Of a stretch of DNA of 64,000 bases, positions 7,394-15,355 are shown in pieces. Each line of letters opens with the position of its first letter. Positions within the stretch are counted from its first letter, which is position 1. Location: NCBI GenBank assembly GCA_015066705.1, contig SVNV01000006.1, forward strand, positions 1 to 64,000, given 5' to 3'. A program made the position numbers and the translations under genes. Below the pieces are notes generated by a model. It was given only the letters and a program-made list of their open reading frames with translations, was not told the DNA's origin and made no database searches. The stretch is from Ruminococcus sp. GTDB lineage: Bacteria > Bacillota > Clostridia > Oscillospirales > Ruminococcaceae.

Positions 7394-8580
7394 AGAAATC
7401 AATATATAGTATAATGGTGCTGGTCTGCATTTGTGCTACGGTTTCTGTACTGCTGGCACTTACAAACTCCATCACCGCTCCTATCATTAAAAAGAACGAA
7501 CAGAAAAATGCCAATGCAGCATTGCTTGAGGTTTATCCTGACGGTGGAAGCTTTGAGCAGATGAATATCAAATCCTACACACTCCCGTCAACAGTTACCG
7601 AGGCTTACAGTGCCGAAAAGGGAGGATACGTTATCAAGCTTGAAACCTCGGGCTACTCTTCAGGAATGGTAATTATGTGTGCTGTTTCTGAGGACGGAAA
7701 GGTTGTGGGAACAAAGATTATTGCTTCGGCTGAAACACCTTCAATCGGTGGTGCTGCGGCAGATAAATTTGCTCCTGCACTTGTAGGTAAGGAAATCGGC
7801 GACATCGACAGCGTTGATACAATTTCAGGTGCGACAAAGACTACTGCGGCTTATCGTTCGGCAGTCAAGGACGCTCTTAATGCATCAGTTATTCTCGGCG
7901 GTGGCTCTGTTGATATCCGTACAGAAGAAGAAATCTTCAACGACAATCTTGATGCTGCTCTTCCACGGGCAGAAGGAAAATTCAACAAGCATTTCTTTGT
8001 TGAGGTTGTTGAAGGTGTTGATGCAATCTACGTTGCAGAAAACAATACAGGTGCTGTTTGTATAATCGGCGAACAGTTTATCGGTGTTGACGCAAATAAC
8101 GAAGTTCTTACAGAATGCTCTGACGCTGACGCTCAGAATGTAAAGAACGCAATGACAACAATCAAGGCAACAACTACAACAGAGCTTGACCTGACTGCAT
8201 ACGAAGGACTTCCTTCACAGCTTATTTCTGCTGAACGTACCGAAACAGGTAACTACATCATTGAAATCAAGGGCGCAGGCTACGGTATTGTAGGTGGCGA
8301 CGAATATCACCCTGCTTCAGGTGAATACATCTATATTGATGTATCACTTACACCTGACGGAAAGGTAATCGACTGTATGACAATTTCTCAGGCTGAAACA
8401 GATGGAATCGGTTCGGCTTGTGCTGACGAAAAGTTCTACGGACAGTTTGACGGCAAGACAGAAGAAACCTACAATGACATCGACGCTATCAGCGGTGCAA
8501 CAATGACAACCGACGGTTACAAGAAGGCTATTTCACGTGCCTTTGAATGTGTAAAGATTTTTGAGGGGGGCAATGTATAA
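7390..8580 (+). CDS. rnfG: RnfG with two FMN-binding domains
   Basis: 396 residues, about twice the usual RnfG length (near 200). One N-terminal membrane anchor (about 7-27) is followed by two extracytoplasmic FMN_bind domains, each ending in the flavinylation motif: SGAT at 146-149 and SGAT at 368-371, in contexts DTISGATKTT and DAISGATMTT. The second domain keeps GYGIVGG and DGIGS motifs of the fold. T149 and T371 are the predicted FMN attachment sites. The tandem arrangement appears real, since the reading frame is open throughout with no join artefact visible. It overlaps rnfD by 4 bases and rnfE by one. Confidence 0.93.
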   Translation: MKKSIYSIMVLVCICATVSVLLALTNSITAPIIKKNEQKNANAALLEVYPDGGSFEQMNIKSYTLPSTVTEAYSAEKGGYVIKLETSGYSSGMVIMCAVSEDGKVVGTKIIASAETPSIGGAAADKFAPALVGKEIGDIDSVDTISGATKTTAAYRSAVKDALNASVILGGGSVDIRTEEEIFNDNLDAALPRAEGKFNKHFFVEVVEGVDAIYVAENNTGAVCIIGEQFIGVDANNEVLTECSDADAQNVKNAMTTIKATTTTELDLTAYEGLPSQLISAERTETGNYIIEIKGAGYGIVGGDEYHPASGEYIYIDVSLTPDGKVIDCMTISQAETDGIGSACADEKFYGQFDGKTEETYNDIDAISGATMTTDGYKKAISRAFECVKIFEGGNV

Positions 8581-9269
8581 TGAAAAAGAATAATTGTCTT
8601 TCTGTAATGCTCAACGGTATTCTTAAAGAAAATCCCGTTCTGGTTCTCATTCTGGGAACCTGCCCTACGCTTGCTACCACTACTAACGTGTTTGGTGCTT
8701 TTGGTATGGGAATTGCAACCCTTATGGTTCTGATTTGCTCAAACATTCTTATTTCTCTTTTGAGAAAGGTTATTCCCGACAACGTGCGAATTCCTTGCTA
8801 CATAGTAATTATTGCGGGATTTGTAACTGTTGTCCAGATGGTTGTTCACGCATTTCTTCCTGAGCTTTACGATATGCTGGGCGTATATCTTGCACTTATT
8901 GTTGTAAACTGCATTATTCTCGGCAGAGCTGAGATGTTTGCAAGCAAGAATACAGTTGTGAAATCTGCTCTGGACGGACTTGGAATGGGTATCGGATTTA
9001 CCCTCGCACTTTGTGCTATTGCAACTGTCCGTGAGGTGCTTGGAGCTGCAAGCTTCGGCGGAAACGCTATTGCATTCCTTTCAGATTATAAGATTGAATT
9101 TCTCGTTAAAGCACCGGGCGGTATGGTAGTCTACGGACTTATGATTGCTCTTGTCGGTGCACTTACACACGGAAAAAGTCCTAAGAAAAAGGAATTTTCC
9201 TGTGCAGGCTGTCCGAGTGCAGGTATCTGTCACGCAAATACCTGTGCAGAAGGAAAGGAGGAGGTATAA
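8580..9269 (+). CDS. rnfE: RnfE, membrane subunit, with a cysteine-rich C-terminal tail
   Basis: 229 residues with six hydrophobic segments of the RnfA/RnfE (NqrE/NqrD) family; ENPVLVLILGTCPTLA contains the conserved cysteine that helps hold the membrane iron-sulfur centre between RnfA and RnfE. After the last helix comes an added tail with four cysteines (C208, C211, C217, C222), which could bind metal. The ATG overlaps the rnfG stop. The tail is short enough that it may be variable in the family. Confidence 0.93.
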   Translation: MKKNNCLSVMLNGILKENPVLVLILGTCPTLATTTNVFGAFGMGIATLMVLICSNILISLLRKVIPDNVRIPCYIVIIAGFVTVVQMVVHAFLPELYDMLGVYLALIVVNCIILGRAEMFASKNTVVKSALDGLGMGIGFTLALCAIATVREVLGAASFGGNAIAFLSDYKIEFLVKAPGGMVVYGLMIALVGALTHGKSPKKKEFSCAGCPSAGICHANTCAEGKEEV

Positions 9270-9869
9270 ATGGAAGGATTCAAGAGCCTTATTGTTATAC
9301 TGTTGTCCTCTGTTCTGGTCAACAACTACGTTCTGAGCCGTTTCTTGGGAATCTGTCCGTTCCTCGGCGTTTCCAAAAAGATAAATCAGGCGGTTGGTAT
9401 GGGTGTTTCTGTAACACTGGTAATGCTTTTAGCTACTGTTGTTACATGGCCGATTCAGCATCTTGTTCTTGATAATTTCGGTCTGGGATATCTTCAGACA
9501 ATAGTATTTATTCTTGTTATTGCATCTCTTGTTCAGATTCTTGAGATAATCTTAAAGAAATTTTCACCTGCTTTACATCAGGGGCTGGGTGTTTATCTCC
9601 CGCTTATTACTACAAACTGTGCGGTTTTAGGTGTTGCTATCAACAACATTACTGATGGTTATAACTTTGTAGAATCCCTCGTAAGCTCACTTGGCTGCGG
9701 ACTTGGTTTTCTGCTGGCAATGGTACTGTTTTCAGGCCTGCGTTCAAAAATCGACGAATCTGAAGTTCCTGCGAACTTCCGCGGAGTTGCGATTACACTG
9801 ATTGCTGCATCCTTTATTTCTCTTGCCTTTATGGGACTTGCAGGAATCGTGGATAATCTCTTTGCATAA
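9270..9869 (+). CDS. rnfA: RnfA, membrane subunit
   Basis: 199 residues with six transmembrane segments, the usual size. Conserved SRFLGICPFLGVSKK near the N-terminus and TTNCAVLG in the middle provide the cysteines thought to share the intramembrane iron-sulfur cluster with RnfE. The ATG directly abuts the rnfE stop and follows a very strong AAAGGAGGAGG site. Part of the cation-pumping core of Rnf. Confidence 0.95.
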   Translation: MEGFKSLIVILLSSVLVNNYVLSRFLGICPFLGVSKKINQAVGMGVSVTLVMLLATVVTWPIQHLVLDNFGLGYLQTIVFILVIASLVQILEIILKKFSPALHQGLGVYLPLITTNCAVLGVAINNITDGYNFVESLVSSLGCGLGFLLAMVLFSGLRSKIDESEVPANFRGVAITLIAASFISLAFMGLAGIVDNLFA

Positions 9870-9879
9870 GGAGGATTAT

Positions 9880-10707
9880 ATGTTAATTGATATATTGACT
9901 GCTCTTGTTGTGGTTGTACTTGTGGGACTCTTTTTCGGAATACTTCTTGCACTGTTCGTTCATTTCTTCGGAATTGAAGAGGACGAAACTGTAAAGAGAA
10001 TCAGAGAAGTTCTTCCGGGTATCAACTGCGGAGCTTGTGGTTTCAAGGGCTGTAACGACTATTCCGAAGCACTTGCAAAGGGTAAGTGTAAGCCTAATCT
10101 TTGTATTCCCGGGGCTGAAGCTACAGCCACGGCAATAGGCGAAATTCTCGGAGTTGAGGTTGAAGAGCCTGTGGATTTGGTTGCTTTTGTTCATTGTAAC
10201 GGCGATTGTACTGCCACTGTGGAAAAGGCTGTGTACGAAGGAATTAAAACCTGTAAAGCTGCTTCTGCATTTTACGGTGGTTCAAAGGCTTGTACATATG
10301 GTTGTATCGGTTGTGGGGACTGTGCTGAAATTTGTGTTTCTCAGGCCATCTGTATTGCAGACGGTATCGCAAGAGTTGATACAAGCCGTTGCGTAGGGTG
10401 TGGACTCTGCGTTAAGGAATGTCCCAAGCAGGTTATTTCTCTGGTTCCTCAGGAAACAAAAACCGCTGTTTACTGTAACAGCAAGGATAAGGGTGCTGAC
10501 GCTCGAAAGGCTTGCAAAAACGCTTGTATCGGTTGCAAGAAGTGTGAAAAGACCTGTCTGGAAAATGCAATAACTGTTATAAATAATTGCGCAGTAATTG
10601 ACTACAATAAATGTACAGGTTGCGGTGTCTGTGCAGAAAACTGCCCGACACAGTGTCTTAAAAAGGTATTTTTCCCTGACCTTCCTGAAGGTTTTACTAT
10701 GAACTGA
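9880..10707 (+). CDS. rnfB: RnfB, multi-cluster ferredoxin-like subunit
   Basis: 275 residues: an N-terminal membrane helix (about 5-30), a four-cysteine Fe-S domain (NCGACGFKGCNDY plus a later Cys), then four ferredoxin-type CxxCxxCxxxC sets (CIGCGDC, CVGCGLC, CIGCKKC, CTGCGVC). This is the subunit that takes electrons from reduced ferredoxin. The upstream in-frame extension into rnfA has no ribosome site, whereas the ATG at 9880 follows AAGGAGG. Last of the six rnf genes, in clostridial order C-D-G-E-A-B. Confidence 0.95.
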   Translation: MLIDILTALVVVVLVGLFFGILLALFVHFFGIEEDETVKRIREVLPGINCGACGFKGCNDYSEALAKGKCKPNLCIPGAEATATAIGEILGVEVEEPVDLVAFVHCNGDCTATVEKAVYEGIKTCKAASAFYGGSKACTYGCIGCGDCAEICVSQAICIADGIARVDTSRCVGCGLCVKECPKQVISLVPQETKTAVYCNSKDKGADARKACKNACIGCKKCEKTCLENAITVINNCAVIDYNKCTGCGVCAENCPTQCLKKVFFPDLPEGFTMN

Positions 10708-10723
10708 TGAAAAAGAGAGTTTT

Positions 10724-11131
10724 ATGCTGAAAAAAAACAAATCAAATACTTCTGCTTCTGATGTAGGACGAAAAAGAAAAAATGATATAATTTTTATAGT
10801 GCTTTTGCTGGTAGTTATTTCTGTGTCAGCCCTTGTAATGCTTTTGATGAGAAGCGAGGGGGATACGGTTATTGTAACCGTTGACGGAAAAACTATCGGC
10901 GAATATCCTCTGTCAGAAAACAGAGAAGAAAAAATAAAAAACGGTGACGGATACAATATTCTGGTAATCAAGGACGGAAAGGCTGATGTAACTGAAGCTA
11001 GCTGTCCCGACGGAATATGCTCCGCACACCGACCGATTCAGCACGACGGAGAAAGCATTATCTGCCTGCCTAACAAGGTGGTTGTAGAGGTGCGGACACA
11101 AGATAAAAATCAGCCGGATATTATTACGTAA
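10724..11131 (+). CDS. NusG domain II-containing membrane protein, EetA-like
   Basis: 135 residues: one N-terminal membrane helix (about 18-40) and an extracytoplasmic NusG_II-type beta domain (from about VIVTVDGKTIGEYPL to NKVVVEV) with a conserved cysteine pair in SCPDGICSAH. As I recall, NusG_II proteins of this size encoded beside a Gx transporter protein are called EetA in the Listeria and Lactiplantibacillus flavin-based extracellular electron transfer loci. It follows rnfB by 16 bases with a weak ribosome site, so it is probably co-transcribed with rnf. Its biochemical role is not established. Confidence 0.75.
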   Translation: MLKKNKSNTSASDVGRKRKNDIIFIVLLLVVISVSALVMLLMRSEGDTVIVTVDGKTIGEYPLSENREEKIKNGDGYNILVIKDGKADVTEASCPDGICSAHRPIQHDGESIICLPNKVVVEVRTQDKNQPDIIT

Positions 11132-11142
11132 GGAAGGTTAAT

Positions 11143-11658
11143 GTGAAAAACAGACAGACAAAAACCCGAAAAATAGCATTTATGGGGCTTTTTTCCTCGT
11201 TGGCACTTTTGCTTTCCTATGTGGAATTTCTGTTGCCACCGATATTTGTTGCCGTTCCCGGAATCAAAGTCGGGCTTCCTAACGTTGTGATTCTATTTGT
11301 TCTGTATTGCTTAGGGTTAAAATATGCGGCAGTGGTTTCATTTACCCGACTTTGTATTTCGTCGCTGTTGTTCGGAAATGCCATGACTTTTGCTTATAGT
11401 CTGGCGGGAGCAGTGCTCAGCCTTATTGTAATGGCTATTCTGAAAAAAATTGACAAGCTTTCCGAAGTGGGAGTAAGCGTGGCAGGAGGAGTTTCTCATA
11501 ATCTGGGACAAGTTCTTGTTGCTGTGGTTCTTCTCAACACTCCACAGATTGCTTATTATATGGTCGTGCTGACTGTTACGGGAACGATTTCCGGAATATT
11601 CATCGGGCTTTGCGGAGCTCTTATGATAAAGCGAGTGCCAAAAAATAAATTTTTTTGA
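11143..11658 (+). CDS. Gx transporter family protein, EetB-like
   Basis: 171 residues, five or six transmembrane helices, related to ECF S-component-like proteins often annotated as heptaprenyl diphosphate synthase component I. Next to a NusG_II protein, such genes correspond to EetB of electron-transfer loci. The start is the GTG at 11143 after AAGGAAGG; an ATG two bases earlier is immediately followed by a stop. Eleven bases after the EetA-like gene. It may move electrons or a quinone precursor across the membrane; the sequence does not decide. Confidence 0.75.
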   Translation: MKNRQTKTRKIAFMGLFSSLALLLSYVEFLLPPIFVAVPGIKVGLPNVVILFVLYCLGLKYAAVVSFTRLCISSLLFGNAMTFAYSLAGAVLSLIVMAILKKIDKLSEVGVSVAGGVSHNLGQVLVAVVLLNTPQIAYYMVVLTVTGTISGIFIGLCGALMIKRVPKNKFF

Positions 11659-11721
11659 ACACATGTAGGATAAAATATTTCTAAGTTAATAGTTAGTTAG
11701 CAGTTATTTACTATATTATTA

Positions 11722-11751
11722 TTGACTGTTTTTTATATCGTATGCTATAAT
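11722..11751 (+). promoter_or_regulatory. Promoter of the PplA-like lipoprotein gene
   Basis: TTGACT, 18-bp spacer ending in TGC, TATAAT, 53 bases before the start codon. It allows separate high-level expression of the lipoprotein relative to rnf. Confidence 0.65.
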
Positions 11752-11804
11752 TACTATAAGCACATTGTAGAAAAATTAACAATCTTAAAAGGGAGGAATT
11801 TAAA

Positions 11805-12842
11805 ATGAAGAAGTTTTTATCAATTCTTATGGCGTGTGCAATGATGATGACTACAGCTGCATTGGCAGGCTGTGGAAAGTCTGACGATTCCAAGGACACA
11901 ACAACTACACCTGCAGACAAGGACAACAAGCCGGCAGTAACTACTACTCTTAAGCTTGGTCTTGGTCTTGAAATCACAGCTAATGCAACTGATGCAACAG
12001 AAGACAAGGCTGGTCAGGGACAGGTTACAACAACCGCTGCTGCAGTTCTCGTTGACGCTGACGGCAAGATTGTAAAGGCGTTTATTGACTGTGCTGACAA
12101 CAAGCTCGGCTATACAGCAGACGGTAAGGCTGTTGCTAACGAATCATTCAAGTCAAAGTACGAATTGGGTTCTGACTACGGAATGGTAGCTTACGGCGGT
12201 TCTACTAAGGAATGGTTTGAACAGGCTGACGCTTTCTGTGCACTTATCGTTGGTAAGACAGCTGACGAAGTCAAGGCTCTCGTTGTTGATGGTGACAAGG
12301 GAACTGACGAAGTTCTCAATGCTGGTTGTACAATTACAATCGTTGAATTTGCAAACGCAGTAGTAAAGGCTGTTGAAAATGCAATCGAAACAACAGCTAC
12401 AGCTGACGCAGCTCTTAAGCTCGGCGTTTCTACAACTCAGACAACAGCTGATGCAACAGAAGACAAGGCTGGCTCAAACAAGACAGAAACATACTTCTTT
12501 GCTGCTGCAGTAGGTGCTGACGGCAAGGTTATCACAGCTACAAGCGACTGCGTACAGGCTGATTTCAAATTTGACCTCGCAGGCAAATCACAGTTTGACG
12601 CAACTAAGCCAATCATTTCAAAGAAGGTACAGGGCGCTGACTACGGTATGGTAGCATACGGTGGAGCTACAAAGGAATGGTTTGAACAGGCTGCTGCATT
12701 TGATGCTGCTTGCGCTGGTAAGACTGTTGCTGAAATCGAAGGAATCATGGGCGACGACAACAAGGGCGATGCTGACCTTCAGGCTGCAGGTTGTACAATC
12801 ATTATTGACGGTTTTGTAAAGGCTGCTGCAAAAATCGGCTAA
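11805..12842 (+). CDS. PplA-like two-repeat lipoprotein, probable flavinylated electron carrier
   Basis: 345 residues with a lipoprotein signal (LAGC, C23) and a Thr/Asp linker, then two tandem repeats of about 150 residues. Shared landmarks: DATEDKAG at 63 and 216, DYGMVAYGG..KEWFEQA at 124 and 279, and AGCTI at 173 and 328 (period about 155). The layout, two related domains on a lipid anchor next to ApbE and Eet-like genes, fits PplA, the FMN-modified lipoprotein of Listeria electron transfer. AGCT takes the place of the canonical SGAT, with T176 and T331 the candidate FMN sites; this is inference. The gene has its own promoter and a strong GGGAGG site, and codon use is strongly biased, as in abundant proteins. 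Confidence 0.75.
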   Translation: MKKFLSILMACAMMMTTAALAGCGKSDDSKDTTTTPADKDNKPAVTTTLKLGLGLEITANATDATEDKAGQGQVTTTAAAVLVDADGKIVKAFIDCADNKLGYTADGKAVANESFKSKYELGSDYGMVAYGGSTKEWFEQADAFCALIVGKTADEVKALVVDGDKGTDEVLNAGCTITIVEFANAVVKAVENAIETTATADAALKLGVSTTQTTADATEDKAGSNKTETYFFAAAVGADGKVITATSDCVQADFKFDLAGKSQFDATKPIISKKVQGADYGMVAYGGATKEWFEQAAAFDAACAGKTVAEIEGIMGDDNKGDADLQAAGCTIIIDGFVKAAAKIG

Positions 12843-12863
12843 TAGCTAAATAATTTTGATATT

Positions 12864-12888
12864 AAAAAGGGAGCTTGGCTCCCTTTTT
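12864..12888 (+). terminator. Terminator between the lipoprotein gene and apbE
   Basis: 11-bp perfect stem AAAAAGGGAGC/GCTCCCTTTTT with a three-base loop. The 3' arm ends in five T, so it can end the lipoprotein transcript; no separate promoter for apbE is obvious, so read-through probably supplies it at a lower level. Confidence 0.8.
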
Positions 12889-12905
12889 AAGTTATGGAGA
12901 GAAAA

Positions 12906-13979
12906 ATGAAAAAGCGTCAACTAATATGGACTTTTTTACTGATATGCACTTTTTCTGTTTCCTGCTTGTTCACGTCATGTGGTAGTGATGATGAAAAGAA
13001 GCTTAACAAATACGTGGAATATTCCCTTGATTATTTTGATACGGCAACTTCTATTACCGGTTACGAGGAAAATCAGGAGGATTTTGACCGTGTAAGCGAT
13101 GAGATTCTCAAAGAGCTTGCAGAATATCATAAGCTTTTTACTATCTATCACCGCTTTGAAAATTTTGAAAATCTTTGCACGATAAACGACCTGACAGACG
13201 GGGTTCATCGTACTGTGACTGTTGACAAGCGGATTATTGATATGCTGCTATACGCAAAGGAAATGTATCAGCTTACCGACGGCAAGGTTAATATCGCTAT
13301 GGGAAGCGTGCTATCTATATGGCACGACTACCGTACAGCAGGGCTGGACGAGCCGTGGCTGGCAGAGCTGCCGCCTATGGATAAGCTTGTGGAGGCCTCA
13401 AAGCACACCGACATCAATAATCTGATTATAGATGAAGAAAATTCAACAGTTTTTATTTCTGACCCTGAAATGAAGCTTGACGTTGGCGCAATCGCCAAGG
13501 GCTATGCAGTGGAAATGCTTGCTCGCTCCCTTGAAGAAAAAGGAATTTCCGGTTATGTAATCAATGTAGGCGGAAATGTTCGTACCGTCGGCAGTAAGCC
13601 AAAGAACGAAAAGTGGCTTGCAGGAATTGAAAATCCGGATAAGGATTCCGACGAAGGGTACCTTGTTTATCTGGGGCTTGCCGGAGAATCAGTTGTTACA
13701 AGTGGCTCTTATCAGAGATTCTATACGGTGGGAGATAAAAATTACCACCATATCATTGATTCAAAAACACTTATGCCTGCCGAGGGGTATCTTTCGGTTT
13801 CAGTAGTATGTAAAGATTCCGGAAAAGCAGACGCTTTGTCAACTGCGCTTTTCTGTATGGATTTTGAAGACGGGCTTGCTCTGGTGGAAAGCCTTTCTGA
13901 CGTAGAAGCACACTGGGTTTTTGAAGACGGAACAAGAAAAACTTCCGGCGGGTTTGACAAATACGTCACAGAGCGTTAG
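12906..13979 (+). CDS. apbE: ApbE, FAD:protein FMN transferase (lipoprotein)
   Basis: 357 residues with a lipoprotein signal (C at the end of LFTSC, about residue 25). ApbE motifs are present: YFDTATSITGYEE, the conserved DVGAIAKGYAVE and YVINVGGNVRTVG, HHIIDSKTLMPAEG, and ADALSTALFCM. The enzyme transfers FMN from FAD to Thr/Ser of SGAT-type motifs on extracytoplasmic proteins. Likely clients in this locus are RnfD, both RnfG domains and perhaps the PplA-like protein. An ATG at 12894 opens the same frame but is part of the GGAG ribosome site for 12906. Confidence 0.95.
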   Translation: MKKRQLIWTFLLICTFSVSCLFTSCGSDDEKKLNKYVEYSLDYFDTATSITGYEENQEDFDRVSDEILKELAEYHKLFTIYHRFENFENLCTINDLTDGVHRTVTVDKRIIDMLLYAKEMYQLTDGKVNIAMGSVLSIWHDYRTAGLDEPWLAELPPMDKLVEASKHTDINNLIIDEENSTVFISDPEMKLDVGAIAKGYAVEMLARSLEEKGISGYVINVGGNVRTVGSKPKNEKWLAGIENPDKDSDEGYLVYLGLAGESVVTSGSYQRFYTVGDKNYHHIIDSKTLMPAEGYLSVSVVCKDSGKADALSTALFCMDFEDGLALVESLSDVEAHWVFEDGTRKTSGGFDKYVTER

Positions 13980-13997
13980 AAAAAATCCTGATTATAG

Positions 13998-14034
13998 ATT
14001 CCAAATCCGGTGTATGTCGGGTTTGGAATTTTTG
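13998..14034 (+). terminator. Terminator of apbE
   Basis: 11-bp stem ATTCCAAATCC/GGGTTTGGAAT (one wobble), 10-base loop, followed by TTTTTG. Marks the end of the rnf-apbE region. Confidence 0.75.
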
Positions 14035-14046
14035 TTTTTAACTACG

Positions 14047-14075
14047 TTTACAAAAAGCGGAAGCTGTGATATACT
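14047..14075 (+). promoter_or_regulatory. Promoter of the histidine phosphatase gene
   Basis: TTTACA, 17-bp spacer ending in TGA, TATACT, 31 bases before the start codon. Confidence 0.65.
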
Positions 14076-14105
14076 TTAACTATAAATTAAGCAACGAGGT
14101 GGGTT

Positions 14106-14789
14106 ATGAAAATTGTTTTTGTTCGTCACGGACACCCTGATTATGTAAAGGATTGCCTTACCGAGCTTGGAAATAAGCAGGCAAAGGCAGCTGCACAGCG
14201 ACTTGAAAACGAGGGTATTGAGGAAATTTACTCGTCGCCTCTGGGCAGAGCTTACGAAACAGCAATGCACACCGCCGAGGTGATTTCAAAGGGCGTTACA
14301 AAGCTCCCTTTTATGCGTGAAATAAAGTGGGGCTCCAGCGACGGAAATTCGGTTTATGCTGACGGACACCCTTGGGATACTTCTCTTTATGCGATTTCCT
14401 TGGGATATTCCCTTATGGACGGGGAATGGACAAAGAAAGAACCTTTCTGCAACAACGTTGTTTTCGGAGAAATCGAAAGAGTGGCGGTGGAAGCTGACCG
14501 ATGGCTTATGACAATGGGATACCGGCGTGAGGGCACAAACTACCGTGTTGTTGGTGAAAACACAAACAAAACCATTGCAATTTTCAGTCACGGCGGAGCT
14601 TCGACAGCTTTGCTTTCTCATCTTCTGAATCTGCCGTTTTTCTATCTTTGCAGGGTGCTTTGTCCTGATTTTACTTCAATTACTGTGCTGAGCCTTTCAG
14701 ATGAAAAGGGAGCACTCACAACACCGATGATTGAATATGCCAATGATTCAAAGCACATAAAAACCAATGGCGTAAGCTATGATATGTAG
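14106..14789 (+). CDS. Histidine phosphatase family protein
   Basis: 227 residues starting MKIVFVRHGHPDY; R7-H8-G9 is the catalytic phosphohistidine motif of the phosphoglycerate-mutase-like superfamily, with the SSPLGRAYETA segment (second arginine) and the late SHGGAST motif (second histidine). It resembles the broad-specificity phosphatases and cobalamin phosphatase CobC-like proteins, but the size and inserts do not settle the substrate. Single gene with its own promoter; a weak hairpin (14799-14811) follows. Confidence 0.85.
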   Translation: MKIVFVRHGHPDYVKDCLTELGNKQAKAAAQRLENEGIEEIYSSPLGRAYETAMHTAEVISKGVTKLPFMREIKWGSSDGNSVYADGHPWDTSLYAISLGYSLMDGEWTKKEPFCNNVVFGEIERVAVEADRWLMTMGYRREGTNYRVVGENTNKTIAIFSHGGASTALLSHLLNLPFFYLCRVLCPDFTSITVLSLSDEKGALTTPMIEYANDSKHIKTNGVSYDM

Positions 14790-14854
14790 CAAACTCTAAC
14801 GGTTTGACCGTCGTCGCCTATTTTTTAAGTAGCGAGTAATGGTAGTTTTGCGTT

Positions 14855-15229
14855 TTATCGGGATTTTCTCATTCTTGGTGCGGTGAGGTCGTAGCTCATA
14901 CTCAGAAGCATTTTAATCATTTCCTCGTCGGCTGTGCCGTCAAGAGCGACCGAAATCCAGTTGGCTTTGTTCATATGATAAGCAGGATATACTCCTCTGT
15001 TCATTCTGACTGAGCCTATCATAACGGGGTCGCATTTTAAATTCACAACGTCAATTTCACCATCGCCATCAAGCCCGAAATGACTTCTTTTTACAGGAAT
15101 AATAAGTCCGAACCACTTCCTGTTTGTTGTGTGACGGTAAACCTCGTGGTCAGGTGAATCTGCCCACGGACAATCGGGAGTTACACCGTAGACTTCCTCA
15201 ATATAATTTTTAAGCTCCATTCTGTTCAT
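14855..15229 (-). CDS. MmcQ/YjbR family protein
   Basis: 124 residues beginning MNRMELKNYIEEVYG, with the CyaY-like fold features of the YjbR family: a central DGDGEIDVVNLKCDP and the C-terminal PAYHMNKANWISVALDG with the conserved NK-W. The family is small, cytoplasmic and described as DNA-binding in annotation, with no firm function. The start at 15229 follows GGCGGTGG; a longer frame to 15271 lacks a site. It is divergent from the CotH gene. Confidence 0.8.
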   Translation of the reverse strand: MNRMELKNYIEEVYGVTPDCPWADSPDHEVYRHTTNRKWFGLIIPVKRSHFGLDGDGEIDVVNLKCDPVMIGSVRMNRGVYPAYHMNKANWISVALDGTADEEMIKMLLSMSYDLTAPRMRKSR

Positions 15230-15296
15230 AAAACCACCGCCTGAGGATATTTTTCCTATATATTGTATCACAATTATCTGAAATATTCAATGTCCG

Positions 15297-15325
15297 TTGA
15301 CAAAGGGCGAAGAAACTTCTATAAT
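15297..15325 (+). promoter_or_regulatory. Promoter of the first CotH gene
   Basis: Consensus TTGACA, 17 bp, TATAAT, 31 bases before the start codon. No TGN element here. Confidence 0.75.
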
Positions 15326-15355
15326 GTATGTAACAAACCTTTTAAGGAGGCTTTT

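Noticed and set aside
10282..10971. 229-residue minus-strand frame opposite rnfB
   Set aside because: Mirror of the cysteine-rich ferredoxin repeats; no start signal.
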